A stretch of 64,000 nt of DNA from Bog-159 sp963756605 (GCA_963756605.1 CAVWOT010000012.1:186001-250000), one strand, 5' to 3'. Numbered from the stretch's first letter, positions 8,056-18,242 are shown. Notes: generated from the sequence alone by a model not told the origin. Made by a program: numbers and translations.

Positions 8056-10560
8056 CTAGTGTACATTTGTTCCGGTTACTCCGGGCTTTTCTAATAATTG
8101 CAGCAGGCTCATGTTACCTATGGTGGTGAAGAGACTGCCGCTGGTGGCGAAAGTGATGCGGTCGTTTTCGCCGTAGGCCGCGATCAGGTTCGGTTTCAGG
8201 TTGGCGGCGAGCTGCTGGGCGGCGGGCTGGCTGCTGAATTGCTCGAGCAGCGGCGAAAGGCTGGCGGTGTTGTAATAGATGGCCGCCGAGAAATTCGCGT
8301 ATTGATCGTGCGGGATGAGCGCAGTGAAAGTTGCCGAACGCGGCAAGGTATAGCCGCTGGCGCGATTCTGGATGGCGGAATCGAGCAGCGACTGGTTGGA
8401 GGCGGCCAGCAGGTAGCCATCGGTGTACGTGTACCAGACCTGCAGCAGCGTGTTGCTTGGGCTCGTGAGCGTATAGTAAGTGCGCCCATTGGCGGTGGAC
8501 TCCTGGAGTTGCACGGCCGGCGAGCCTTGCGCGGTGGCTTGCGCGTCGGCGGCAGCCACTAACTTCTGAATGGTGGATTGCAGCAAGGTCGGGTTATAGA
8601 CCTCGACCGCGATTTTCCAGGATGGCAGCGGCAGCAGCGGGCCGTCCTGCGCCATGGCGACTTCGCCTCCAAGGGCGGCGGCCAGGTCGTTGCGCAGATC
8701 CACGCCGAGCAGGGTCTGGACTTCAGCGAGGTGCCGGGCGAAGGCCGGGTTAGACTGCTGCATAAACATGATCTCGTCGATGATGGCGGTGGGCTGCTTG
8801 ACGGCGGCGGCCCAGACGAGCGTAGCTTGCGGGGAGATGAAATCGAGCGCGCCGAGCGAGGCGGGCGCGGCCAGCCAGGAGGCTACCCCGGTGCGCGCTC
8901 CGTTGAAGATCAGGGAGGCGCGCGTTTCGGGTGCACCGGCATTGGCGGTCTGCTGCACCATGAAGTACTGGATATTCGGCATATGGGCCGGGTGGCCGTT
9001 ATTGGAGGCGGCCATGACCTGCACGTCGGCCGCAAAGAGGAGACCGACTCCGGAGCTGTAGGCAGACGCGATCTGCGATCCGAATTCGCTGGTGGCGAAC
9101 GTGGTGGGTGTGCCGGCGGCAATCTGCTCGAGTGCGGCGGCGTCGCGCGAGAGGGCCACCAGGTGAGGCAGGATGAGCAGGACGCATTGGCCTTGCGAAA
9201 TCGTTCCTATGGCGGATGGATCGGTGACGATGCGCAACTGCGGCGCGTTCGTACCGCTCGAGAGCTTGCTGATTTCGGATTGGGCAAACGCCGCAAAACC
9301 GGGCTGAGTCAATTCAGCCATCACGACCGGCTGGCCGGGATGCCCGCCAGGGGTCAACGACGCGGCGATAACCATTTCATTACCCAGGTAGCTGCTCATG
9401 GCGGCCATGTCGGCGACGACCTGGTCGAGATTATTCTGCTGCCACCATTGGGTGAGCGTGGGATTCTGTTGGATCTTGGGCACGAAGACCTGCTGGACTT
9501 CGGTAAGCGCCTGGCTGAGATTGGGGATGCTGGCGTAGACCACGGTTTGCGCGGGCGCCAGGGCCATCAGGTTGCTGGAGTAGCGCAGGGCAGGGAATTG
9601 GTCCTGGTCGAGCTTCGCGTTGAGGGCGGTGACGGCGTTCAGCATCGCGATGTAAGCAGCAGCGTTCTGGCTCCAGGAAATTTCTTGCGTAACCGGCGTG
9701 GCGCCCATGGCGGAGCTGGTGGAGACTTGACCGCCGGCGTGCAGCACGTCCTGGTGGCTGTTCTGGGCCACGAGCACGGTGCCTTCGACCACCGTAACAC
9801 GCGATCCCTTGAGCCCGGAGCTCACGCTGAAGACGGTGCCGGTGACGGCCACGCGGCAATCGCGGGTAGCTACATAAAGGTGCCCGGAACGGCGCTTGGC
9901 GGCCTGTACGATAATGTTGCCGTGATCGAGACCGATGGTGAGATCGCGGCCGCGCTCGGAGACCGCGAGGCCGGAGCGTTCGCGCATCTCGACGTGCGAG
10001 CCGTCGCGGAGGCGCAGGACGGCGTGCGCGTCGCGGGCGGTGCGGATGTCGGTTCCGGCGAGCACCAGGGCGCCGCGGATGAGGGGCACGGTGCCGGTGT
10101 CGGAGACGCGATAGATGAGGCCGTTGGCGGATTCGATGGTGGCTTCAGGGCCGGCGTAGGCGGGACGGAAGGCCCAGAAGGCCAGGCCGGCGGCTGTGAT
10201 CAGTGTCGCGGCCATGGCGTAGCGGATGGCGGGGATAGTGGACCAGGCGCGGCTGCGTTTAGTGGCTGGTGGTTGGTGGCTGGTGGATAGTGGATCAGTC
10301 TGCAACGCCCGGTAGCAGGCTACGCATTCGTGCGTGTGGTCCTTTAATAAGAGGGCTCGGGCCGGGCTCAGGCTGCCGGCCCGGTAGTCGGGTATTAGGG
10401 CTTGGAAATCGGCGCACGTGTGCAGCGTGGCGTGCTGTACGAGGTGCGCCTGGACGCGGCTGGCGGCCGCTTCGATTATGGCGGGGTCAATGGGCTCGTC
10501 TTGGATTTCGGCAAGGGCTTGTTCGAGGAGCGGATCGAGTTTTGGATCTTGTGGCGTCAT
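8056..10560 (-). CDS. Giant anti-sigma / FecR-domain membrane protein with long extracytoplasmic domain
   Basis: An 834-residue protein. Residues 49-82 hold a zinc-finger anti-sigma motif (Cys49, His75, Cys79, Cys82), the normal sigma-binding module. One membrane helix lies near residues 108-130. A FecR-like beta domain follows (about 135-275), with the pattern LRLRDGSHVEMRE and VTVVEGTVLVA. The remaining roughly 550 residues are extracytoplasmic and loosely resemble DUF3352-type proteins. Its start overlaps the sigma gene stop by 4 bp (10557-10560). The role is inferred to be sensing an envelope signal and holding or releasing the sigma factor. The size is far above that of ordinary anti-sigma factors (100-350 residues). 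The proline-rich linker at about 94-100 is encoded by the GGTGG repeat at 10263-10293. Confidence 0.8.
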   Translation of the reverse strand: MTPQDPKLDPLLEQALAEIQDEPIDPAIIEAAASRVQAHLVQHATLHTCADFQALIPDYRAGSLSPARALLLKDHTHECVACYRALQTDPLSTSHQPPATKRSRAWSTIPAIRYAMAATLITAAGLAFWAFRPAYAGPEATIESANGLIYRVSDTGTVPLIRGALVLAGTDIRTARDAHAVLRLRDGSHVEMRERSGLAVSERGRDLTIGLDHGNIIVQAAKRRSGHLYVATRDCRVAVTGTVFSVSSGLKGSRVTVVEGTVLVAQNSHQDVLHAGGQVSTSSAMGATPVTQEISWSQNAAAYIAMLNAVTALNAKLDQDQFPALRYSSNLMALAPAQTVVYASIPNLSQALTEVQQVFVPKIQQNPTLTQWWQQNNLDQVVADMAAMSSYLGNEMVIAASLTPGGHPGQPVVMAELTQPGFAAFAQSEISKLSSGTNAPQLRIVTDPSAIGTISQGQCVLLILPHLVALSRDAAALEQIAAGTPTTFATSEFGSQIASAYSSGVGLLFAADVQVMAASNNGHPAHMPNIQYFMVQQTANAGAPETRASLIFNGARTGVASWLAAPASLGALDFISPQATLVWAAAVKQPTAIIDEIMFMQQSNPAFARHLAEVQTLLGVDLRNDLAAALGGEVAMAQDGPLLPLPSWKIAVEVYNPTLLQSTIQKLVAAADAQATAQGSPAVQLQESTANGRTYYTLTSPSNTLLQVWYTYTDGYLLAASNQSLLDSAIQNRASGYTLPRSATFTALIPHDQYANFSAAIYYNTASLSPLLEQFSSQPAAQQLAANLKPNLIAAYGENDRITFATSGSLFTTIGNMSLLQLLEKPGVTGTNVH

Positions 10561-11156
10561 CTGATTTCTCCCATGTAGGAACGGAATTCCTGTTGAATGC
10601 GATCGCGCGTGCGGGATAGGGTGACCGCCACGCTGGCTGGCGTAGTGCCGAGGGCTTGGGCGATTTCCGGATTGTCGCGGCCTTCGAAGAAGCGCAGCGC
10701 GAACATTTCGGCGGCCCGGGGGCTGAGCCGGGAGACGGCTTGTCGCAGCCAGTGGCGGATTTCGGTGGAGCGGTGCAAGCGATCGGGAGCGAGGGAGGCA
10801 TTTTCAGGAAGCAGGGGGGCCACGTCGTCCAGGGGGACTTGCGGCGCGGACTGCCGGGAACGGATCAGGTCCAGCGCTGCGTTTACGGCTGCACGCCGCA
10901 GATAACCTTCCATGTTGCCGACGGCATCGGCGTCCGGTTGGCGGCGGAGCAGGCGCATGAAGACGGTTTGCAGGACGTCTTCAGCGTCGCTCGGGTTGCC
11001 CGTGACGCGGTAAGCCGCACGGAACACGGTGGAGTGATGCTCCCGGAAAATGAGATCCAAGTCCGGTGGTGGAGCGGACTGGAGCGGACCGGCCGAAACC
11101 GGTTCCAATTGGGCGGTGGCCTCCACGTTCTGTTTCCTCCGTTGCTCTTCATACAT
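10557..11156 (-). CDS. ECF-type RNA polymerase sigma factor
   Basis: A 199-residue sigma-70 family factor. Region 2 is recognisable from IFREHHSTVFRAAYR through DAEDVLQTVF, and region 4 from LSPRAAEMFALRFFEG to the helix-turn-helix GTTPASVAVTLSRTRDRI. The ATG at 11156 is chosen over one at 11186 because AGGAG lies 7 bp upstream and an ECF-type promoter (11199-11226) would place the transcript start just ahead of it. It is the first gene of a run that continues with its putative anti-sigma partner and four ABC genes. It probably directs its own transcription. Confidence 0.9.
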   Translation of the reverse strand: MYEEQRRKQNVEATAQLEPVSAGPLQSAPPPDLDLIFREHHSTVFRAAYRVTGNPSDAEDVLQTVFMRLLRRQPDADAVGNMEGYLRRAAVNAALDLIRSRQSAPQVPLDDVAPLLPENASLAPDRLHRSTEIRHWLRQAVSRLSPRAAEMFALRFFEGRDNPEIAQALGTTPASVAVTLSRTRDRIQQEFRSYMGEIR

Positions 11157-11198
11157 GAGACGGCTCCTGGGGCGGGTATTTAACACGCCCGGTAGGGA

Positions 11199-11226
11199 TT
11201 AACGGCGGGGGTGGAGGAAAAGTTCC
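11199..11226 (-). promoter_or_regulatory. Candidate ECF promoter of the sigma gene
   Basis: On the minus strand GGAACTT (11226-11220) is followed, 15 bases on, by CGTTAA (11204-11199). This matches the general ECF consensus of a GGAAC -35 box and a CGT-containing -10 box. The expected start of transcription lies about 30-35 bases before the ATG at 11156. This suggests autoregulation. Confidence 0.6.
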
Positions 11227-11371
11227 GGAATTGGATGGTGGCAATTCTTCTGCCGGACAAAGCCAAATTCGTGTAGGATGCTGCGGCTCTGCTAGTTAGC
11301 GGGAAACTTGCCGCCGCGCCGCAAGAGCTGGCGGCGGGATAGATTGGAGGCGGCACTGGGCACTTCCTGTT

Positions 11372-12745
11372 TCACGTTAGCATGGCTGCGGTGGGGCGCG
11401 GGGGAGGCTGGCCGCGGGTTTGATGATCTTGGCCGCAGGCGTGCCAGCCGTCGTGATCATGGGCCGTGATCTTAAAGACGGCACCGGTGCCCCTGACGCC
11501 GCCGTATTCGGTGGTTCCATACAGGTTCCCCAAGGAATCTAGCATGGGTGCATATTGCGGATTGCAACCGTCATTCTCTGGTGTGGGTGGAAAGCTGAAG
11601 AGAACCGTGTAATTGCCGCTGTTATCCAGTTTGAACAGGCCGCCGCAGTTTCCAACGCTGTACTGATAAGGTCCAAAGGTTGTTCCGTAGAGATTGCCTG
11701 CGGAATCGAGGGCCAGGCCGCCATATGAATCGTAGCCATCCGCGCCTCCGTGGAAGGCGTAAAGTATGGCCAGTTTGCCGGTGGGATCCAGCCGAAAGAC
11801 GACGGTACAGCCCTGGTACTCGCATGTGCCGGCGTAGTTGGCGCCGAACGAAAGGCCATAGAGGTTGCCGGCCGAGTCGCGGATCACGGGTCCTCTGGGG
11901 CGGCCGCCATCAGTGCCGCCCGTAAAGCTGTAAAGCACGGTGTAGTTGCCGTCCGTATCGACCTGGTAAACGACGCCCTGATTAAAGGCGCCGCCCACTT
12001 GGGTAGTTCCGTGAAGGTTGCCGCTCGCATCGCGAATCACCGCGCTGGGGTATCCGCCATCGGTCCCGCCGGTGAAGGAATGCCGGATGGTTTCCCGGAA
12101 ATCCGGGCTCATCTTGAACACGACTCCACAGCCGCGGAAATTGCAAGAGCCGCCGGGAATCGCGCCATAGAAAGTGGTCCCGTAGAAGTTGCCGGCGGGA
12201 TCGCGGATGACGCCCGCACCCGGGTTTGCGCCATCGCTTCCCTGAAAACTGTACAGCACCGTTTCCGAGCCCGCCGGGTCAAGTTTGAAAACCACACCTT
12301 TGTCCTTGAAGCCTCCATAGGGAGCGGTTCCATACAGGTAGCCTGCTTCGTCGCGGATCAGATTGCCGGCGGGGCTCGACCCATCCGCGCCGCCCGTGAA
12401 AGAGTACAAAGCTTTGTACGTGTTCGGAGCTAATAAATGGTAGACAACACCGGCGTTGTGGCGGCCACCGATGACGGCAGTTCCGTAGAAGCCTCCCGAC
12501 TCATCGCCGATCACGCCGGAGGTTGGCAACAGTCCGGTATTCCCATCGGTGTAGACGTGCAGAAGGGATTCGTTGAAAGCCGGGTGATCTTATAGAGCAC
12601 GCCTGCGCCGCGAAAGCCGCCGTTCTGGGTGGTGCCATAAAGATTACCCGCCGGATCACGCGCCACGCCGCCCACCGGTTGCTTGCCGTCGATTCCGCCG
12701 GTAAAGGTGTGCAGCACGGTTTCGTGACCGCCTGGATCCACCTTC
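11372..12745 (-). pseudogene. GloVer repeat tail fused to a truncated phosphatase gene
   Basis: About ten GloVer repeats (FTGGADGSSPAGNLI, DPAGNFYGTT, GVVFKLD patterns) run from the junction at about 12745 to the stop at 11372. There is no start or signal peptide of its own: the repeats continue in frame from the phosphatase-derived sequence upstream. One frameshift lies at about 12580, where a missing base separates YKITR from the NESLLHVYTDGN reading. The C-terminus (after KITAHD) is basic and unlike the repeats. This is best read as the 3' part of a different GloVer gene brought in by recombination. Confidence 0.75.
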
Positions 12746-14709
12746 AAATCGTAATAGTCGCCACCCACGCCCTGCGCCGGACGGCAGTGACCCGCGCAGT
12801 CCAGGCCGGCTATCGACGGATCGCTTTGCGGGAAGAGCCGCTCCTGCACTTCGCGCGCGATCTCCAATTCGCGATTGAATCGTTCGCGGCGGGCGGCTTC
12901 TTCGGCCAGGGATGACAGCAACCGGCTATTTTCGATCGCCAGGCCCGTCTGATCCGCGACGGATTGTAACAGGTGCAAGTCGGTCTTTGAATACGGTTCC
13001 TCCGATCGCTTGGGGCCGAGCGCCATAACGCCGATTAAATCGTCGCGGCCCGTGAGCGGGAGCAGAAGCTGTGCGTCCAGTTGTCGCAGTGCTTGCCGCT
13101 CGGGCGCCGGAGCATCGCGCAGCCATGCATCCGGATCGTCGAAGTAGACCACCGCCGGACCGCGCGCCGCGCGCAAGTGTGCGATGCTGCGCGCCTCAGG
13201 TTCCAGCACCACGCTCGACGCGCCATCGCCGGCGCCCTGCAAACAGTAGCCGTGGCCCTCGCGGAGCAGCACCGAAATCCGCGGCACATGCAGTGTCTCC
13301 GCAATGCGATGCGTAACGGTTTCGAGCAGCGGGCGCGCATCCACGAACCGGCGCGCCTCGTCGCTCAAATCGCTCAACAACTGATCGGCGCGGTAAGCTT
13401 CACGTAAGAAGCGCCGGGTCGACCCACCGCTCGACCCGCGCTCTGTAACGGCGGCGCAGAAGCAGCAACACAGCGCCAATCGCCAGCAGCGCGATCTGAT
13501 CGGGAGTAAAGCTACGCATGCCTTGGCTGACATCCAAGAAAATTTTCATCGCCACGGTGAACATGAGGGCGCCCACCAGCCAGAGTCCGCCGCGAAACAG
13601 GATGTAGCGCACGCTTTGCCGGATGGCCACGCGCACGTCCATGGCGCGCTGCACCAGGATCACGTAGGCCAGGGTCAACGGAAAGATGGCCAGGCACCCG
13701 ATGGCCAAATACAGGAAGCAGACGGGCAAGCCGGCTCCGATGTCGCCGCCTCCCAACAGGCTGTGCAGGCCGACCACGAACATGGGCGTCAGGCCGACGG
13801 CTCCCAGCCAGACGAAGCGGATACGGCGCGCCACATCTTTCGTGGAGGCTGTGCCGCTCTTGGCGCCCAGATTCGCGAAGAATAGCGAAATGGCCGCCGT
13901 GGCGAACACCTGGCGCACTTGGTCTACCGGGGAAAGGCACGGGGCGGATCCACGCCACCGCCGCAAAGCTGATTTCCCTGCCAACCTCGTACAGTAGAAT
14001 CGGAGGAGTCGAAATCACTAGGACGGGAACGACAATCCGGGAGGCCCAGGGAAGCCGGCGGTCCAGGGCGGAGCGCTCGGGAAGTAGATACCAAAGAACA
14101 TCATCCACGGGGGCCAGGAAAAAGCCCGCCAGCGCGTCCCACGAAACTCGCAGAATCTGCCACGCCTCGAAGGAGTTTCCTTGGGGCGCCAGGAATTCGA
14201 GCGAAATCATGATCGCCAGCAGCAGCCACGCATTCCGATACAGCGGGCGCGCCGCCGCTACCCAGAATCCCAATACGAGGCAGAACAGCGGAAAAACCAA
14301 TTCCAGCGAGATGTCGCGCAGCCATTCGGAGATCGGCGGCGGCCCCAGCCGCTCCGGCGCCAGTTTGATCTCCACGGGCGCTACGGTTCCGTCCGGCCGC
14401 CGGATGACGGCGTACATGAGCGTGCCGAGACGCGCGTCGAGCACAGCGTCGCGCAACACACCGTAGCCGGTGAATGGCTGGCCGTTGACCTCGAGCAGCG
14501 TGTCGCCATAGTGGGCGCCCGCATCTCTGGCTTCCGGCAGGGCGGAGGTGACGACTTGCAGGCGGGAACCGAGCAGGAGCGGTAACCGCGCGCGCTCCTG
14601 ACCAAAGCGCAGGCTGTCATACAGACTGGCTGCGCCGGCCCAGCCAATGACTGAACGAGATAATGAACAGCAGGATCAGTAGGGCGTAGGCGCGCTCACT
14701 GGCTTTCAT
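12746..14709 (-). pseudogene. PDZ-membrane-GAF-SpoIIE phosphatase, frameshifted and truncated
   Basis: Read in corrected frames from ATG 14709, the product has an N-terminal membrane helix (MKASERAYALLILLF), a PDZ-like domain (YGDTLLEVNGQPFTGYGV), several membrane helices, a GAF domain (LLETVTHRIAETLHVPRISVLL) and a coiled linker ending REVQERLFPQ. It stops at VGGDYYDL, the very start of the PP2C/SpoIIE catalytic domain. Frames change at about 14635, 13935 and 13425; at the last site the expected WVDRRFLREAY is split by one extra C. No catalytic domain remains, so it cannot be an active phosphatase. In intact relatives this layout makes membrane-bound PP2C regulators. It is divergent from the galactokinase gene. 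Confidence 0.75.
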
Positions 14710-14763
14710 ACGGTGGGCCGTGACAGCTATAGTAACAGTGTTGATTCCGAGCCGCGAACCCCG

Positions 14764-15963
14764 ATGACAGCACTTCCGGAACCTCGTAAACTGCTGGTTC
14801 AGACGTTCGGTCCAGGCGGCGAGACAGATAACCTGTCCGCGCCCGGACGCGTGAACCTGATCGGCGAACACATCGACTATCACGGCCTGGCAGTGTTGCC
14901 GATGGCTATTCGACGTTCGGTGATGGTGGCGTTCCGGGCGCGCGGCGATCACCTCATCCGCGCTGCCAGCGCCGGTTATGGAGTGCGGGACTTCAACTGG
15001 ATTGCGGAACTAACGCCCACCGGTCCGGGGGATTGGGAAAACTATCTGCGCGCGGCCGCCAGCGCCGTCTCCCGGAAATGGGGCACTCTACGCGGTGTGG
15101 ACGCAGCCATCGTCTCCGATCTTCCTCCGGCTGCGGGCTTATCGTCGTCTTCGGCTTTGATCGTGGCCTTCACCTTGACCTTGCTGCGCGCCAATACCAT
15201 CGAGCCATCCTTTGAAGAACTCATGGAAGTTTTGCCGGAAGGGGAGCAATTCGTGGGCACGCGTGGCGGCGGTATGGACCATGCAGCCTCGCTGGCGTCC
15301 CGAGCCGGCTGTGCGTCGCTGATCGAATTCGAACCGCTGGCGGTGCGTGCGGTGCCGATTCCGCCGGATTGGGCCTTTCTGGTAGCCCATAGCCTAACCG
15401 TCGCGGAGAAATCCGGGACAGTGCGGCAGCGGTACAACGCTTGCCGGGAAGCTGGGACAGCGGCCCTCGCACGTCTCGGATTCCCCTCTTACCGCCTCGC
15501 CATGCAGGGACGCTCGCTTGCGGAGCTGGAAGAACTCGCCGCGCGCCGACTGAGAGACGCCGAGCGCGCCAGTTTCCTGCATGTCACCAGTGAAGCGTTG
15601 CGCGTCGAAGCCGCCGTCGCAGCCATGGAAGGGCACAATGCGACGGCTTTCGGATCGCTGCTGATCGCCTCGCATGCCAGCCTGCGCGACCGTCTGCATG
15701 TCAGCAGCGCCGCACTCGATCGCCTGGTTGAAGCGGCCATGGCATCCGGGGCGCTTGGAGCGCGCCTCACCGGAGCCGGTTTTGGCGGCTGCGCCGTAGT
15801 TTTCTGCACTCGGGCGGACCTGCTCGCCGTGCGCACCGGACTGATTCAGCGCTACTATGCGGGAATGCCAGAATTCGACGAGCATGTGCATCTGATCCGC
15901 GCCGAACCCGGGCCCGGCGCGCTGCAGTCGAACAAGGAGCTGAATGCACCTCCACACGCTTGA
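14764..15963 (+). CDS. galK: Galactokinase (GHMP family)
   Basis: A 399-residue sugar kinase that phosphorylates galactose at C1 in the Leloir pathway, in the cytoplasm. The galactokinase signature GRVNLIGEHIDYHG lies near residues 29-42, the ATP-binding GHMP motif LPPAAGLSSSSAL near 120-132, and the C-terminal glycine motif TGAGFGGCAV near 340. ATG 14764 is used, since upstream residues are not family-like. It overlaps the symporter gene by 20 bp, so sugar uptake and phosphorylation are co-expressed. Related GHMP kinases for galacturonate or N-acetylgalactosamine cannot be excluded, but the EHxDY signature favours galactose. Confidence 0.88.
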   Translation: MTALPEPRKLLVQTFGPGGETDNLSAPGRVNLIGEHIDYHGLAVLPMAIRRSVMVAFRARGDHLIRAASAGYGVRDFNWIAELTPTGPGDWENYLRAAASAVSRKWGTLRGVDAAIVSDLPPAAGLSSSSALIVAFTLTLLRANTIEPSFEELMEVLPEGEQFVGTRGGGMDHAASLASRAGCASLIEFEPLAVRAVPIPPDWAFLVAHSLTVAEKSGTVRQRYNACREAGTAALARLGFPSYRLAMQGRSLAELEELAARRLRDAERASFLHVTSEALRVEAAVAAMEGHNATAFGSLLIASHASLRDRLHVSSAALDRLVEAAMASGALGARLTGAGFGGCAVVFCTRADLLAVRTGLIQRYYAGMPEFDEHVHLIRAEPGPGALQSNKELNAPPHA

Positions 15964-17746
15964 TTGGATCATCGCCGGCGCTTCCATCCTGATCTGCTTC
16001 GTTCCCGCCCTGTTCTTCGGAAAACGCTCCGGCAAGAGCACGTCCGAGTTCTTCGCTTCCGGCCGCTCGGTGCCCTGGTGGCTGGCAGGCTTGTCGATGG
16101 TCGCAACTACGTTTTCCAGCGACACGCCGAACCTGGTGGCGAATTTCGTCCGTACCGAGGGAGTCGCAGGTAACTGGCAGTGGTGGGCTTTCACGCTTAC
16201 GGGCGTCGCCACGGTGTTCTTCTATGCCCGGCTTTGGCGGCGATCCGGTGTTCTGACCGATCTGGAGTTCTATGAACTGCGCTACTCGGGCAAAGCCGCG
16301 AGCGCCGTGCGTGGCTTCCGGGCCGTGTATCTCGGTTTCTTTTTCAACTGCATGATTATGGCGACGGTCGATCTGGCCGCCGTCAAGATAGCGGCGGTAT
16401 TGTTCGGCTTCGACCGTTGGCAGACCTTGCTCGCCGTCGGACTGTTGAACGTGGTATTCGCCGCGCATTCGGGTCTTTGGGGCGTGCTGGTCATCGACAT
16501 GATCCAGTTCTTTATCAAGATGTCGGCCGTGATTGCGGCGGCTTACTTCGCCGTGGAATTACCGCAGGTGGGCGGCATGCACGGCCTGGTGGATAAACTC
16601 TCGCATCTGCGCGGCCCCGGCGGCCTCAATTACCTCAATATGCTGCCCAGTTTCACGAATAACTGGGACCTGGCGGTGGCTGTATTTATCATGCCGATTG
16701 CGGTGCAGTGGTGGGCCGTCTGGTATCCGGGCGCCGAACCCGGCGGAGGCAGCTACATTGCACAGCGTATGTTGGCCTCTAAGTCGGAGAAGGACGCCCT
16801 CGGCGCGACTCTGTTCTTTAACGTGGCGCACTATGTCTGCCGGCCATGGCCCTGGATTCTGGTCGGGTTGGCATCGCTGATCGTCTATCCTCAGCTAGCG
16901 GACATTAAAGCTGCGTTTCCGCATCTGAACCCCAACCTGATGGGCCACGATATCGCGTTCCCTGCCATGCTGCGCTTTCTCCCGGTCGGCTGGATGGGGC
17001 TGATGCTGGGGGGCTTGATTGCGGCGAACTCCTCCACTATTCTTACTCACCTGAATTGGGGAGCCTCTTACTTAGTGCACGATTTCTACCGCCGTTTCAT
17101 TAAGCCGGGTGAAGGCGAGAAACACTACGTTATGGCGGGGCGCCTGGCCACGGTCTTACTGTTTGTGGCTTCCTCCGCCCTGGTCTTTGCCTTAGATACG
17201 GCCAAGCAGAGTTTCAATATCATTTTGCAAATAGGAGCAGGCACCGGGCTGTTGTATCTGATGCGCTGGTTTTGGTGGCGCGTTACCGCGTGGTGTGAGA
17301 TTGTGGCCATGTCCAGCTCGTTCGGCGTATCGATTTTGTTCTTGATCCTGACCAAGAACGGCGTGGAGGTCGGCACTTATCAGCAACTGCTGATCACCAT
17401 CGCCTTCACCACCGTCTGTTGGATCGCCACCGCCTATCTGGGCCCCCAGACCGATCCGGAAGTGCTGATGTCGTTTTACAAGAAAGTGCATCCTTTTGGC
17501 CCAGGCTGGCGGCGCGTGCGCGCGTTGGCGGGTATATCGCCGGCACAGGCGGCGGAGTGGTCGCAGCACGAAAATATTCCCTTGTCGCTGCTGGGCTGGA
17601 CTACGGGATGCGCCATGATCTGGTCGGCCTTGTTTATGGTGGGCAATTTTCTTTATGGGCGGACGGGATACGCGGTGGCCTTGCTCGCGGTTTTTGTAAT
17701 CAGCGCCGGCATTTTGATCCGGGTTATCAATCGATTGTGGAACTGA
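15944..17746 (+). CDS. Sodium:solute symporter (SSS/SLC5 family)
   Basis: A 600-residue inner-membrane protein with about 13-14 helices. Recognisable pieces are the early GKRSGKSTSEFFASGRSVPWWLAGLS stretch (split here: GKSTSEFFASGRS) and the AVQWWAVWYPGAEPGGG region in the middle, both typical of SLC5 sugar-type symporters. The gene starts 20 bp inside the galactokinase gene, so it is likely a galactose or related sugar importer driven by sodium. The end faces the DinB gene, which begins on the other strand one base later (convergent). The specificity is inferred from the neighbouring galK only. Confidence 0.85.
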   Translation: MHLHTLDWIIAGASILICFVPALFFGKRSGKSTSEFFASGRSVPWWLAGLSMVATTFSSDTPNLVANFVRTEGVAGNWQWWAFTLTGVATVFFYARLWRRSGVLTDLEFYELRYSGKAASAVRGFRAVYLGFFFNCMIMATVDLAAVKIAAVLFGFDRWQTLLAVGLLNVVFAAHSGLWGVLVIDMIQFFIKMSAVIAAAYFAVELPQVGGMHGLVDKLSHLRGPGGLNYLNMLPSFTNNWDLAVAVFIMPIAVQWWAVWYPGAEPGGGSYIAQRMLASKSEKDALGATLFFNVAHYVCRPWPWILVGLASLIVYPQLADIKAAFPHLNPNLMGHDIAFPAMLRFLPVGWMGLMLGGLIAANSSTILTHLNWGASYLVHDFYRRFIKPGEGEKHYVMAGRLATVLLFVASSALVFALDTAKQSFNIILQIGAGTGLLYLMRWFWWRVTAWCEIVAMSSSFGVSILFLILTKNGVEVGTYQQLLITIAFTTVCWIATAYLGPQTDPEVLMSFYKKVHPFGPGWRRVRALAGISPAQAAEWSQHENIPLSLLGWTTGCAMIWSALFMVGNFLYGRTGYAVALLAVFVISAGILIRVINRLWN

Positions 17747-18232
17747 TTAGGAGAACCTGGTTAAGTCGAGTTCTGGCGGCACATGCCCCATCGCGCGCGG
17801 GAATCCGGAGACTTGGCCGCGATGGTGTGTCCCATGGTTCACCACGTGCAATACCAGCAGGCCGAGCGGTTTTCGCCACGGATTGCCGCGCATGTCGCGA
17901 TAGGATAACTCCGCCGCACAAGCTTCGTCGGTAAGTCCGGCGGCCCAGTCCTGCCACTGCCGATACAGTGCCGGCCAGTCATTTTGCAGCACGGTCAGTT
18001 GATAGTCTTCCTCCGCGAGGAACCGATTCGAAAGGTCGCCCTTCATCCGCGCCAGCCATACGCGATCCGCCCCGAAAAGGTGCACGAGTGTGCCCAGGAC
18101 ACTCTTAGTAGCCGTTCCAAAATCGCGTGTCAGTTCCGTGGGGGTTAGTTTGGCCGCCGCGTCCACTAACTGCCCACTCGCCCAGGCACTGTAGGCAATC
18201 TGAAATCGCAGAACTTCCGCCGGTACAATCAT
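17747..18232 (-). CDS. DinB-family protein
   Basis: A 161-residue four-helix-bundle protein of the DinB/YfiT type, a family of metal-dependent thiol or bacillithiol/mycothiol transferases and stress proteins. The metal-site pattern is a His in TLVHLFGAD (about residue 51) and the paired histidines HVVNHGTHHRGQ near residue 133, which match the family's three-His site. It lies 10 bp after the HAD gene on the same strand, at the end of a four-gene run. The substrate is unknown. Confidence 0.85.
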   Translation of the reverse strand: MIVPAEVLRFQIAYSAWASGQLVDAAAKLTPTELTRDFGTATKSVLGTLVHLFGADRVWLARMKGDLSNRFLAEEDYQLTVLQNDWPALYRQWQDWAAGLTDEACAAELSYRDMRGNPWRKPLGLLVLHVVNHGTHHRGQVSGFPRAMGHVPPELDLTRFS

Positions 18233-18242
18233 GTCATCCTCC

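Noticed and set aside
8578..10290. Long open frame opposite the anti-sigma/FecR gene
   Set aside because: It is made of repetitive Gly/Arg/His-rich sequence with no motif, and the FecR gene is supported by domains and overlap.
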